This document shows positions 42,935 through 51,101 of a stretch of DNA of 64,000 nucleotides, in pieces. This DNA comes from Pseudomonas schmalbachii (GTDB lineage: Bacteria; Pseudomonadota; Gammaproteobacteria; Pseudomonadales; Pseudomonadaceae): contig NZ_JAELYA010000004.1 of assembly GCF_017589465.1 (NCBI RefSeq), forward strand, positions 372,001 to 436,000, written 5' to 3'. The position numbers and the translations under genes were made by a program. The notes beneath the pieces are model-generated. The model ran no database searches. It saw only the letters and a program-made list of their open reading frames with translations, and was not told the DNA's origin. Positions within the stretch are counted from its first letter, which is position 1, and every line of letters starts with the position of its first letter.

Positions 42935-43636
42935 TTATCGAACCGAGCGCAGCGGCATGGAAAAGCGCGGCAGGACGCGAGCCAGGACTTCGGCGACGTA
43001 GCCGAGGAACAGGGTGCCGAGGGAGCTCTTGTAATGCTGCGGGTCGGGGCTGCCGATGGCGAGTACGCCGTGCAGGCCCTGGAAGGTCAGCGAAACCACC
43101 GCGGCCGAGCCGATATCCCCGCTCTCGCCCTCGCCGAACAGGAACGCCAGTTCGTGGGGACGCAGCACGCCGCACACGGTCTTGCCGCCGGACAACAGGC
43201 CGCCGATGGCCTGGTGCGCTTCGCCGCTGCTCACCGAGCGGCCCACCGGCAGGCTGCTGTCGCTGAACAGGATCAGGCTGACGTAGGGCACCTGGAACTC
43301 GTGGCGCAGACTGTCCTCGACGGTGCTGACCACATCTTCCAGGCTGGTGGCGTCGAGCAGGTCGAGCACCAGGCGGCGGGTCTTGTCGAACAGCCGGTCG
43401 TTTTCGCGGGCGACGTCCATCAGTTGCGACAGGCGATGGCGCATCTCGATATTGCGTTCGCGCAGCATGCGCACCTGCCGCTCCACCAGCGACACGGCAT
43501 TGCCGGGCTGGTGCGGGATGCGCATTTCCGGGATCAGCTCGTCATGCTCGACGAAGAACTCCGGGTGCTGGCGCAGATATTCGGCGACCTGCTCGGCATC
43601 GAGCGAAACGGCGGGTTCCAGGGTTTTCTCGGTCAT
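42935..43636 (-). CDS. DUF484 family protein (GAF-like)
   Basis: The 233-residue protein has the N-terminal VAEYLRQHPEFFVEHDELIP, a coiled coil (RQVRMLRERNIEMRHRLSQL) and a GAF-like C-terminal domain ending in LGTLFLGYVAEVLARVLPRF. DUF484 lies between dapF and xerC across gammaproteobacteria. No activity is established; the GAF-like fold suggests small-ligand sensing. It lies 49 bases after dapF. Confidence 0.9.
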   Translation of the reverse strand: MTEKTLEPAVSLDAEQVAEYLRQHPEFFVEHDELIPEMRIPHQPGNAVSLVERQVRMLRERNIEMRHRLSQLMDVARENDRLFDKTRRLVLDLLDATSLEDVVSTVEDSLRHEFQVPYVSLILFSDSSLPVGRSVSSGEAHQAIGGLLSGGKTVCGVLRPHELAFLFGEGESGDIGSAAVVSLTFQGLHGVLAIGSPDPQHYKSSLGTLFLGYVAEVLARVLPRFSMPLRSVR

Positions 43637-43685
43637 AAGCGTCTCGGTTGGCGGGCTGTCGCGCGCTATGCCCGGCGATGGCCTT

Positions 43686-44516
43686 TCATAAACGGACCTG
43701 GCCTTCGTAAACGCGGACGGCAGGCCCGGTCATCATAACCGGCTGCCCCGGGCCTGCCCACTCGATGGTCAGGCGCCCGCCCGGCAGGTCGATCTGCACC
43801 GGCGACTCAAGCCAGCCCTGGCGAATGCCGGCCACCGCCGCCGCGCAGGCGCCGGTGCCGCAGGCCAGGGTCTCGCCGACTCCGCGCTCCCAGACGCGCA
43901 GGCGCGCCTGGTTCGGGTTGACCACCTGGAGGAAACCGATATTGGCCTTCTGCGGGAAGCGCGGATGCACCTCCAGGCGTGGACCGAGGGTGCGCACGGG
44001 GGCGTCGTCGACGTTGTCCACGCGCAGCACGCCATGCGGGTTGCCCATGGACACCGCGGCCAGCTCCACGTGCTCGCCGTCCAGCTCGACGCTGTAGCTG
44101 ATCGCCTCGGCGTCGGCCACGAACGGTATCTGTTCCGGCGCCAGGCGCGGCGCGCCCATGTCGACGGTGATCTGGCCGTCCGGGCGGATGTTCAGTTCGA
44201 TCACGCCTCCCTTGGTTTCCACCTTGATGGACTTCTTCGCGGTCAGGCGCTTGTCCAGCACGAAGCGGGCGAAGCAGCGCGCACCGTTGCCGCACTGTTC
44301 CACCTCGGAACCGTCGGAATTGAAGATGCGGTAGCGGAAGTCGACCTCGGGGTTTCCCGGCGGCTCGACGATCAGCAACTGGTCGAAACCGATGCCGGTG
44401 TAGCGGTCGCCCCACTGCTTGACGTGGCGCGGCAGGACATGGGCGTGCTGGCTGACCAGGTCGAGGACCATGAAGTCATTGCCCAGGCCGTGCATCTTGG
44501 TGAAGCGCAAAAGCAT
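43686..44516 (-). CDS. dapF: Diaminopimelate epimerase
   Basis: The 276-residue enzyme converts LL-DAP to meso-DAP for lysine and peptidoglycan. The two catalytic cysteines are present, in [12 protein letters not shown] (near 75) and [13 protein letters not shown] (near 220). The start [20 protein letters not shown] is the family N-terminus. It normally follows lysA directly; here it follows a 40-codon frame in the position of lysA. Confidence 0.97.
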   Translation of the reverse strand: MLLRFTKMHGLGNDFMVLDLVSQHAHVLPRHVKQWGDRYTGIGFDQLLIVEPPGNPEVDFRYRIFNSDGSEVEQCGNGARCFARFVLDKRLTAKKSIKVETKGGVIELNIRPDGQITVDMGAPRLAPEQIPFVADAEAISYSVELDGEHVELAAVSMGNPHGVLRVDNVDDAPVRTLGPRLEVHPRFPQKANIGFLQVVNPNQARLRVWERGVGETLACGTGACAAAVAGIRQGWLESPVQIDLPGGRLTIEWAGPGQPVMMTGPAVRVYEGQVRL

Positions 44517-44526
44517 CGTCTCGGCC

Positions 44527-44649
44527 TCACTCCGCCAGCAGGCGCTGGTTGGCGAGCGGCCGCCCGATCGCTCCGCATCCGGGCGTGAGCGCCGAAAGCG
44601 CCGCGCCTTCCACGGACGGTTGCCCGCCGCGGACGTTGAATGCCTGCAT
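44527..44649 (-). pseudogene. 40-codon frame in the lysA position, possible lysA remnant
   Basis: Between lppL and dapF, where pseudomonads normally carry diaminopimelate decarboxylase (about 415 codons), there is only this intact frame. It begins [20 protein letters not shown], which resembles the usual LysA N-terminus (M-x-AFN-x-R-x-G then EG-x-ALSA) as I remember it. It then diverges and stops after ANQRLLAE. The start codon is 11 bases after the lppL stop, with GGAGCA upstream, and the stop is 10 bases before the dapF ATG, so operon spacing is kept. The simplest reading is a large in-frame deletion of lysA; a real small protein cannot be excluded. Confidence 0.5.
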
Positions 44650-44660
44650 GTGCTGCTCCC

Positions 44661-44801
44661 TCAGAGTCCGTAGCGGTCCTTGCTGTGTTCGCTCCGGGCC
44701 TTCTCGTCATCCGGATGGTAGAGCGGGCCTTTCTGGCCGCAGCCGGCCAGCACGGAGGCGAGCACGGCGAGTGCGACGAAGGGGAGAAGCAATCGCTTCA
44801 T
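44661..44801 (-). CDS. lppL: Small lipoprotein LppL (LptM-like)
   Basis: This 46-residue lipoprotein, [20 protein letters not shown] followed by Cys21, has [11 protein letters not shown] directly after the lipidated Cys, the conserved signature of LppL/LptM peptides upstream of lysA. LptM of E. coli helps LptD mature at the outer membrane; the same role is plausible here. It is divergent from cyaY, 205 bases away, and heads the dapF-DUF484-xerC-HAD strand. Confidence 0.88.
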   Translation of the reverse strand: MKRLLLPFVALAVLASVLAGCGQKGPLYHPDDEKARSEHSKDRYGL

Positions 44802-45006
44802 GGCGGAGTCCTTGTAAAAGCATCGATTGGGCCGGAGTATACCGGCCCCCCGCCGCCTTGCCTATGCGGCCGGGCTCCCGCCCGGCGGGGCTTCCAGAGC
44901 GCGAAATACGCCCTGTGGAACGCTCCGGCGAAAGGTGCCGGATGGGCCGGAGCCGGGTACGATCCCGGGGTAAACTGAGTGTTTGTTGACTGTAGAGGGA
45001 GGTTGC

Positions 45007-45342
45007 ATGAGTACTCTGAGTGAATCCCGTTTCCACGAGCTGGTCGATGCGCTGCAGATGACGGTGGAGGACGCGTTCGACGACAGCGATCTGGATGTGG
45101 ATCTGGAAAACTCCAATGGCGTGCTGACCATCCGCTTCGAAAACGGCACCCAGCTGATCCTCAGCCGCCAGCCGGCGCTGCGTCAGCTGTGGGTGGCGGC
45201 GCGTTCCGGCGGTTTCCACTTCGACTACGACGAGTCCGGCGATCTCTGGCTGAGCGACAACGGCCGCGAGCCGCTGGGGGCGCTGCTCAACCGTGCGACC
45301 ATCGAGCAGGCGGGCGAGGATGTCGATTTCCCCGGCATCTGA
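45007..45342 (+). CDS. cyaY: Iron-sulfur assembly protein CyaY (frataxin)
   Basis: The 111-residue frataxin homologue starts at 45007, with GGGAGG upstream. It begins MSTLSESRFHELVDALQM and has an acidic first helix (EDAFDDSDLDVDLE) that binds iron, then the beta sheet (LILSRQPALRQLWVAARSGG). It controls cysteine desulfurase activity and iron delivery in Fe-S assembly. It is divergent from lppL, the common arrangement. Confidence 0.95.
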   Translation: MSTLSESRFHELVDALQMTVEDAFDDSDLDVDLENSNGVLTIRFENGTQLILSRQPALRQLWVAARSGGFHFDYDESGDLWLSDNGREPLGALLNRATIEQAGEDVDFPGI

Positions 45343-45532
45343 CGGCGCCCCGGACGCGCCGGTGCAGTCGCCCTGCCGTCGGCAATGCTGCCTGGACGCT
45401 GCCGACATCTGCCTCGGTTGCGGCCGCAGCCTGGGGGAAATCCTCGAATGGCGCGATGCCGACGAAATGCGCCGGCGCGAGATACTGCGGGCGGCGCAGG
45501 AACGACGGAATTCCCGCCCGGACGGTGCCTGA
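45320..45532 (+). CDS. DUF1289 family Cys-rich protein
   Basis: The 70-residue protein has the DUF1289 pattern SPCRRQCCLDAADICLGCGR, which could bind a metal, followed by a basic helical tail. Its start lies within the last 23 bases of cyaY in another frame, so it is probably coupled to cyaY translation; an alternative start at 45293 would add 9 residues. Function unknown. A terminator lies about 45 bases downstream. Confidence 0.75.
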   Translation: MSISPASDGAPDAPVQSPCRRQCCLDAADICLGCGRSLGEILEWRDADEMRRREILRAAQERRNSRPDGA

Positions 45533-45575
45533 CCGGCCGGTATTGCTTATTCCTTGGACTGTGCTAGTGTCCGGG

Positions 45576-45606
45576 AAAACCCCGCCTTGGGCGGGGTTTT
45601 TCTTTT
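45576..45606 (+). terminator. Intrinsic terminator after the cyaY/DUF1289 pair
   Basis: AAAACCCCGCC-TTG-GGCGGGGTTTTTC is a perfect stem with flanking A and U runs, 44 bases past the DUF1289 stop and about 20 before rnk. Confidence 0.92.
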
Positions 45607-45627
45607 TTCCGTTCACTGTAAGGGAGT

Positions 45628-46047
45628 ATGCCGGCCACCATGACCACGCCACCGCCGATCACCATTACCCGTCTCGACCTGCAACGTCTGGAGCGCCTGC
45701 TCGACAGCCTGGATGAGTACGGGCCCGCCGCCGAAGCGCTGGAGGCCGAGCTGGCCCGCGCCCAGGTGGTCGGCCACGACGAGGTGCCGTCGGGTGTAGT
45801 GACCATGAACTCCACGGTGCGCTGCCGCGAGGAAGGCAGCGGCAAGGAATACCATCTGACCCTGGTCTATCCGGACGCCGTCGGCGGCGAAGGCAAGGTG
45901 TCGATCCTCGCGCCGGTCGGCACCGCGCTGCTCGGCCTGAGCTGCGGCCAGACCATCGACTGGCCGGCACCGAGCGGCAAGCCGCTGAAGCTCACCCTGC
46001 TGGAAGTGGAATACCAGCCCGAGGCTGCCGGCGCGTACGCACGCTGA
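45628..46047 (+). CDS. rnk: Regulator of nucleoside diphosphate kinase Rnk (GreA-like C-terminus)
   Basis: The 139-residue protein has a short N-terminal coiled coil (TRLDLQRLERLLDSLDEY) and a C-terminal FKBP-like GreA/GreB domain (KVSILAPVGTALLGLSCGQT). Rnk interacts with RNA polymerase and raises Ndk levels in pseudomonads. The start could be 45628 or the ATG at 45640; AAGGGAG lies just before the first. It converges with cyaA. Confidence 0.92.
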   Translation: MPATMTTPPPITITRLDLQRLERLLDSLDEYGPAAEALEAELARAQVVGHDEVPSGVVTMNSTVRCREEGSGKEYHLTLVYPDAVGGEGKVSILAPVGTALLGLSCGQTIDWPAPSGKPLKLTLLEVEYQPEAAGAYAR

Positions 46048-46091
46048 GTCGCCATTGCCCCTCGCCTGTGACGTGCGAGGGGCGTCCCTTC

Positions 46092-48941
46092 TTACGCCTC
46101 GGCCAGCGCCCGGTTCAGTGCCGCTTCCAGGCGTCGCTTGTAGCGCAGGTAATGCAGGGTCTGCAGGCGGCTCTCGTCCTTCAGCGCCGACAGGTCCAGG
46201 TCGGTGATGTAGCACGGATAACGCTCCTGCCCGCGACGCCGGGCGAGGATATGCCGGGCGACCGCCTGGAACAGCTGATCGCCATATTCCAGCTCGGAAA
46301 ATTCCTGGTGATCGCAATACAGCGTGATATGGCTGCGCTGGCCTTCGCCCGGTTCGATGATCGCCTGCACGTTGTAGTACGGCAGCGTCTCCAGGCCCTG
46401 GGTGACGCCACGGCGCTCGACGCGCAGGGCGCGCTGACGGCCGGGGGGCAGCACTTCGTAGTAGCGGATTTCCGGCACGGGCTGGGCCTGCGCCTCGCCC
46501 AGGGGGACCTCCGCGTTGCGCCGGAAATGCACGGCCTGCAGGAAGCGTTGCAGCGGCACCAGCAGGCCGTGCTCGTTGTCGCAGGCCTGGCGCCAGCGCC
46601 ATAGCGAGTTGTGCTCGTCCAGCACGCTCAGCTCGGCCCGGCCTTCGTCGAGGCGGTAGAACACCTGGATGCAGCCGGCCTGGCCGAGCGGCAGGATCAG
46701 CGCCAGGTCGTCGCCATGCAGCGCGCCGCTATCGAGATGCAGCGGGCTGAACTCGCTGCGTTCTTCGCCGAGCCGTTCGACCAGCGCGGGCAGGTCGTCG
46801 AACACCCGGTAGTCCACCGCGCCCGGTTGCAGGTCGAGCAGGTGGAAGTGCTGGCGGATCTGCAGCAGATAGCGCCCGCGCCTGCCGCTGAGGAACTGGC
46901 CGACCACCTCGCCGAACAGCTGTTCGACGCGCTGGGCGATGGTCGTCGCACGGTTGCGGCAGAAGCAGCGCACCTGCAGGCGCGGCGGCGGAGCGCCGGC
47001 TGGCAGCGCATTGAGGTAGTCGCGCAGGCAGTCGAGCAGCGCGTGCGGGCCGCTGTAGCGGTTGACCAGCAGCTCGTTCCAGCTGTTCAGGGTGATCTGG
47101 TCGAGAGTCAGCACCAGGTTGTCGCGCATGCCGGAATAATCCAGCGCATCGGTGCGCCCGCTGGTCAGGTGGCGGTTCAGCTGGCTGTGCTGCGGCAGCG
47201 GGTCGACGCCGACGTTCACCAGGATCAGCACGCTGTCCGGCACGCTGCTGCTGAGCAGGGCGCGCTCCGGGATTTCCGCCAGCGGCAGCGGGAAGGTCTG
47301 CTGCAGGCTGGCGAGCAGTTGCGCCAGTTCGTTGTCGCAGAGATCGCTGTCGCCGGGATGCAGGGAAAGCCGGGTGCCGCTATCGACGATACCGTTGCGG
47401 TGGCTCCAGGCCAGCAGTTCGAGCAGGCCATGGGCGCGCTTCAGCGGCGCGAAGTTGCTCAGCTCCTTCGCCTTCAGGCTGCCGCCATACAGCGCCCAGA
47501 ACGGCTGGCCGCCTGCTTCGCCGGCCTGCTGGCGGGCCAGGGTCAGGACGCCTTCGCCGAGGTCCGGGGCGATGCCCGGGTTGACGAACTCGACCTTGCC
47601 CGCCTTGCGTTCGAAGGCCGCGTACAGGCGCCGGCCGAGGATGCCCAGGTCACGATTGTTGATGCCCTTGCCGGCCTGCTGCAGGCGGGCGAAGCGGGAC
47701 AGGAAGCGGTAGCTGTGGGTCAGCTCGTTGACCAGCGCGCGGCGCTCCAGCTGTACCTGGCGGACTTTCCACTGGTCGCGGCTGTCGAGCAGGTCGAGTG
47801 CGCGCGTGTCCCAGCCCCATTCGCCGGTCAGGCGTTCCATCAGCTTGCGTTGCCAGCTCCTGCCGGCGTTGGAAGGGCGGCGGCTGAGCCTCTTGCCGAC
47901 CTTCAGGTACAGGCAGCGGCGGACCAGTTCCAGGCGCTCACGCTCGCCACCGGCGCTGAGGTATTCCTCCAGCCGGCGATAGAGCATCACGTAGGGGTCG
48001 AGCTCGTCCAGGTCCAGTTGCCCGGCGTAGACCCGGGCCTTGAGCCGCAGGCTCAGGCATTCGACCTGCGGGTGCTGGCTGGCATAGGCCTCGGTGAGCA
48101 GCAGCTTGAGCACCGACTTGTAGGGCGACTCCATGCCCTTGTACAGCTGCCACATGCCGGCGCCGATGAATTCGCTGGCGGGAACGCGCGCCAGATGGCC
48201 GAGGTCGAGCACCTCGTCGGCATCGATGAAGCGCTTGCGCAGCAGGGTGTCGATGTATTCGGCGTAGCGCGCTTCCTCGTAGACCGGCACCAGCCACCAC
48301 AGCGGCGTGCGCCCGCCCAGCCAGATCGCCGTGCGGTAGAACTCGTCGAGCAGCAGATAGTGCTGGCTGCTGCCGCAATCCTCGGAGGTCAGCCGGGCCT
48401 CGCGTTCCTCGCGGACGAAGCGCTGCGGGTCGATGAGAAAGCAGTGCACCTCGGCGCCCTGGGTGCTCGCCCACTGTTCCAGCAGATCGCACTTGCGCCG
48501 CAGTTCGGCGCGCGCCGGCGCGTCGAGATCCGGACTGTGGCAGACCCAGAGGTCGAGGTCGCTGTGTTCGGCCTGGGCCACGCTGCCCAGGCTGCCCATC
48601 AGGAACAGGCCGTGGATCGGCAGCGACGGATTGCCGCGGCGCAGCTTGTAGCTGAACGAGCGGGTCAGGCGCTGGGCCTCGGCCAGCAGTTCATCATCCG
48701 GCACGAAGCCGCAGAGTCCCGCCGGCGTGTTCGCCGAGACGTAGCCGGGCAGCAGCGGGTGATTGACGTCGAGCAGCAGCGGCAGCAGGCGCAGGACCAG
48801 GCGCTGGCGCGACGACAGGGCCTCGCTGGCGCGCTGCCGGCGTTGCTCGTTGAGCGCCAGGAAGCGCCCGCGCAGTTGCGCCAGGGCCTTGCGGTCGATG
48901 CCGTCTTCGCTGTTCGGGCGAATCTCGTGGGTGAGCGTCAT
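46092..48941 (-). CDS. cyaA: Class I adenylate cyclase
   Basis: The 949-residue class I enzyme makes cAMP from ATP. The catalytic N-terminal half has the nucleotidyltransferase motif GSLGSVAQAEHSDLDLWVC (near 110-130). The C-terminal half is the regulatory region that in enterobacteria answers to the sugar PTS. Pseudomonads use cAMP with Vfr. The upstream region contains a MITE-like element whose near end is 79 bases before the start codon. Confidence 0.96.
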   Translation of the reverse strand: MTLTHEIRPNSEDGIDRKALAQLRGRFLALNEQRRQRASEALSSRQRLVLRLLPLLLDVNHPLLPGYVSANTPAGLCGFVPDDELLAEAQRLTRSFSYKLRRGNPSLPIHGLFLMGSLGSVAQAEHSDLDLWVCHSPDLDAPARAELRRKCDLLEQWASTQGAEVHCFLIDPQRFVREEREARLTSEDCGSSQHYLLLDEFYRTAIWLGGRTPLWWLVPVYEEARYAEYIDTLLRKRFIDADEVLDLGHLARVPASEFIGAGMWQLYKGMESPYKSVLKLLLTEAYASQHPQVECLSLRLKARVYAGQLDLDELDPYVMLYRRLEEYLSAGGERERLELVRRCLYLKVGKRLSRRPSNAGRSWQRKLMERLTGEWGWDTRALDLLDSRDQWKVRQVQLERRALVNELTHSYRFLSRFARLQQAGKGINNRDLGILGRRLYAAFERKAGKVEFVNPGIAPDLGEGVLTLARQQAGEAGGQPFWALYGGSLKAKELSNFAPLKRAHGLLELLAWSHRNGIVDSGTRLSLHPGDSDLCDNELAQLLASLQQTFPLPLAEIPERALLSSSVPDSVLILVNVGVDPLPQHSQLNRHLTSGRTDALDYSGMRDNLVLTLDQITLNSWNELLVNRYSGPHALLDCLRDYLNALPAGAPPPRLQVRCFCRNRATTIAQRVEQLFGEVVGQFLSGRRGRYLLQIRQHFHLLDLQPGAVDYRVFDDLPALVERLGEERSEFSPLHLDSGALHGDDLALILPLGQAGCIQVFYRLDEGRAELSVLDEHNSLWRWRQACDNEHGLLVPLQRFLQAVHFRRNAEVPLGEAQAQPVPEIRYYEVLPPGRQRALRVERRGVTQGLETLPYYNVQAIIEPGEGQRSHITLYCDHQEFSELEYGDQLFQAVARHILARRRGQERYPCYITDLDLSALKDESRLQTLHYLRYKRRLEAALNRALAEA

Positions 48942-49368
48942 GGCCTGCCGAAATGGGAGTCCGGCGTCGCGCCGCGGCGCCGTGGGGTGGCCACTATATC
49001 GCCCAGAATGCAGGAAGCTTTAGGGTCTGTTGACGTCTCGTTCCGGCCGCGACGGAGCCTGTTTTTGCGCGGGGCAAGGCGCGAGGAGAGTGGTTTGGCA
49101 TTCCAAATGAACGACGAGCAACGCGGCACCGCGCAAAAACAGGCCCGTCCCTTCGGGTTGCGCGGCAAATGGCGCCATGCGTCGTTGCGGGACTTGGCAA
49201 GGGAGCGACCATTCCCTGCGTCCCGCGCCTAGCCTGGCGCCATTTGTCGCAGCAACGCGGTTCGGAACGAGACGTCAACAGACCCTAATGCCGGCAGTCG
49301 GCGCAGTAGGCCGCAGGGACTGGCCTGCGAGCGAACGGCGCCGTGCCGGAAGGTCGAGCGTAGGGGGA
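48942..49368. other. Gene-free spacer upstream of cyaA
   Basis: 427 bases hold the whole 267-bp MITE-like element (49021-49287). On either side are 79 bases adjoining the cyaA start, where its core promoter must lie, and 81 bases after the TIGR02647 gene. I see no further gene. Confidence 0.6.
49021..49287. mobile_element. MITE-like element with 25-bp perfect terminal inverted repeats (267 bp)
   Basis: The ends 49021-49045 and 49263-49287 are exact reverse complements (TAGGGTCTGTTGACGTCTCG and 5 more bases). Both outer dinucleotides are TA, so insertion at a TA target is likely. Inside are two stem-loops: one closed by a 16-bp perfect inverted repeat (49057-49072 with 49129-49144), and one closed by GCGGCAAATGGCGCC with GGCGCCATTTGTCGC (49162-49250). 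Each encloses a GCGTTG...GCCT module, in opposite orientation. No transposase or credible ORF is present, so it would depend on an enzyme encoded elsewhere. Confidence 0.75.
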
Positions 49369-49605
49369 TCAGGCGGGTTTGAGGATACCCAGCAGCACCT
49401 GGGCATGTTCGGCGGCGTCGAGACCGAGGCTGGTCAGGTAGCCGCCGTCGGGCTGGTCGATCAGGCCCTTGGCATGCAGGCGTTGCGCTGCCTCGACTGC
49501 CTTGGGCGAAGCATCATGGTGCACTTTCAGGCCGGCCTTGCTGTTATCCAGGTCGAAAAGCGCGAGAAGTTCAAGTTCTGCAACCAGTTCATGCGTGAAG
49601 GCCAT
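49369..49605 (-). CDS. Small TIGR02647-type conserved protein
   Basis: The 78-residue protein MAFTHELVAELELLALFDLD... with DASPKAVEAAQRLHAKGLID and GGYLTSLGLDAAEHAQVL belongs to a Pseudomonas-type small family (TIGR02647, annotated as a possible DNA-binding protein). The C-terminal part resembles a winged helix. It lies between corA and cyaA, as I recall from P. aeruginosa. Function unknown. Confidence 0.75.
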   Translation of the reverse strand: MAFTHELVAELELLALFDLDNSKAGLKVHHDASPKAVEAAQRLHAKGLIDQPDGGYLTSLGLDAAEHAQVLLGILKPA

Positions 49606-49669
49606 GGCGACTCCTTGATGGTCGAGTGTCGCTGCAGTGTAGCCCCATCGCCGGTATCCCCCGCAAGGG

Positions 49670-49942
49670 TCATTCTTCGCCGGGCAGTTCCGGCAGGGCG
49701 CGCAGGGCCTGCTCGTACCAGGCGCCGTCGAACGCGCGGTCGTCGCGCAGCATGGCTTCGATCTCGTAGGCCAGCACGATGGCCATCATGCGCAGGGCGT
49801 CCTCGCGCTCGTAGCCGACCAGGGTCAGCTTGTTGAACACGGCGCGGGCCGCGGGCGGCGAGTCGCTTTCGATCTGGTTCTCGATGGCCTGGACCAGCTT
49901 TTCCTCGGCGAAGGACTCTTCGCTGTCGTTGTTCTCGCTCAT
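49670..49942 (-). CDS. Conserved small acidic protein
   Basis: This 90-residue protein starts at 49942 (MSENNDSEESFAEEKLVQAI), with GGAG upstream on the minus strand. It is acidic and predicted helical (ALRMMAIVLAYEIEAMLRDD). I do not recognise a named domain; it is conserved beside corA in related species as far as I recall. It is divergent from corA, with 84 bases between starts. Confidence 0.7.
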   Translation of the reverse strand: MSENNDSEESFAEEKLVQAIENQIESDSPPAARAVFNKLTLVGYEREDALRMMAIVLAYEIEAMLRDDRAFDGAWYEQALRALPELPGEE

Positions 49943-50026
49943 GGCGAATCTCCGGATGGGGTTGTGTGCCGCGTGGAAGTTGTCCAACCTGCAAGGCCAG
50001 CGGCTACGGAAGGACTGTCGGAGCAC

Positions 50027-51010
50027 ATGATCACCTATTACACCCTCGTCGGCGACCGTCTGCAGCGCCATCTGGGCGACACGCAGGGCGGCCTGCCGCC
50101 GGGAACCCTGTGGATCGACCTGTACCAGCCGACCGCCGAGGAAGAGCGCCTGCTCGAATCGCTGCTCGAAGTGGACGTGCCGACCCGCGAGGAAATGGCC
50201 GAGATCGAGGACTCCTCGCGCTTCTACGAGAGCCGCGGCGCCCTGTACATGACCACCACGGCGGTGAGCGGCATTCGCGAGCACCGGCCGAGCACGGAGG
50301 AAGTCACCTGCGTGCTGACGCCGAAGTGGCTGGTCACCGTGCGCTACACCGACCTGCTGTCGTTCCAGACCTTCGCCAACCGTACCCAGCGCGGCGGTTG
50401 CCGGCCGGCTGGCGACCTGCTGTTCGTCACGCTGATGGACTGCATCGTCGACCGCATCGCCGATGTGCTGGAGACCGTGCAGGGGCAGCTCGACACCCTG
50501 TCACGGGAGATCTTCGCCGAGCCTCCGCCGGGCGCGGGCGGCAAGCGCGTACCGAAGTCCGACCTGCAGCAGATCGTCAAGCACCTGGGGCGCAGCAACT
50601 CGCTGTTGTCCAAGCTCAACGAGAGCCTGCTCAGCATCAGCCGGCCGCTGGGCTACTTCCGCCAGGGCGGCAACGGCTGGGTCAGCGAGGAGGCGCGGCT
50701 CGGCATGAAGTCGGTGGAGCGCGACGTGCGATCGCTCAGCGAATACCTGTCGAAGATGTCCAGCGAGATGACCTTCCTGCTCGACGCCACCCTCGGCCTG
50801 ATCAATATCGAGCAGAACAGCATCATCAAGGTGTTTTCCATCGCCGCCGTGCTGTTCCTGCCGCCGACGCTGGTCGGCACCGTCTATGGCATGAACTTCA
50901 AGCACATGCCCGAGTTGCTCTGGCCGGTGGGCTATCCGATGGCGCTGGTGATGATGGTGGTTTCGGCGATCCTGCCGTACCTGTGGTTCAAGTACAAAGG
51001 CTGGCTGTAG
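50027..51010 (+). CDS. corA: Magnesium/cobalt transporter CorA
   Basis: The 327-residue protein starts at 50027 (MITYYTLVGDRLQRH), with CGGAG upstream. It has a large cytoplasmic N-terminal domain and two C-terminal membrane helices; the first ends in the hallmark YGMNF. It forms a pentameric Mg2+ channel. The acidic loop after GMN (KHMPEL) is typical. It ends the stretch that follows P. aeruginosa order. Confidence 0.95.
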   Translation: MITYYTLVGDRLQRHLGDTQGGLPPGTLWIDLYQPTAEEERLLESLLEVDVPTREEMAEIEDSSRFYESRGALYMTTTAVSGIREHRPSTEEVTCVLTPKWLVTVRYTDLLSFQTFANRTQRGGCRPAGDLLFVTLMDCIVDRIADVLETVQGQLDTLSREIFAEPPPGAGGKRVPKSDLQQIVKHLGRSNSLLSKLNESLLSISRPLGYFRQGGNGWVSEEARLGMKSVERDVRSLSEYLSKMSSEMTFLLDATLGLINIEQNSIIKVFSIAAVLFLPPTLVGTVYGMNFKHMPELLWPVGYPMALVMMVVSAILPYLWFKYKGWL

Positions 51011-51101
51011 GCGCCCGGCGCCGCTTGATGCGAGTCAAGGCCGGTCCGGGGGGCAGGCATAGAGTGGGTGGGAGGAGTTTTCACCCACACAGGAGAATGC
51101 C

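Noticed and set aside
46611-49232. Long plus-strand frame (about 870 codons) opposite cyaA
   Set aside because: It is the antisense shadow of cyaA created by high-GC codon bias; the translation has no family signature and low complexity in A, Q and V.
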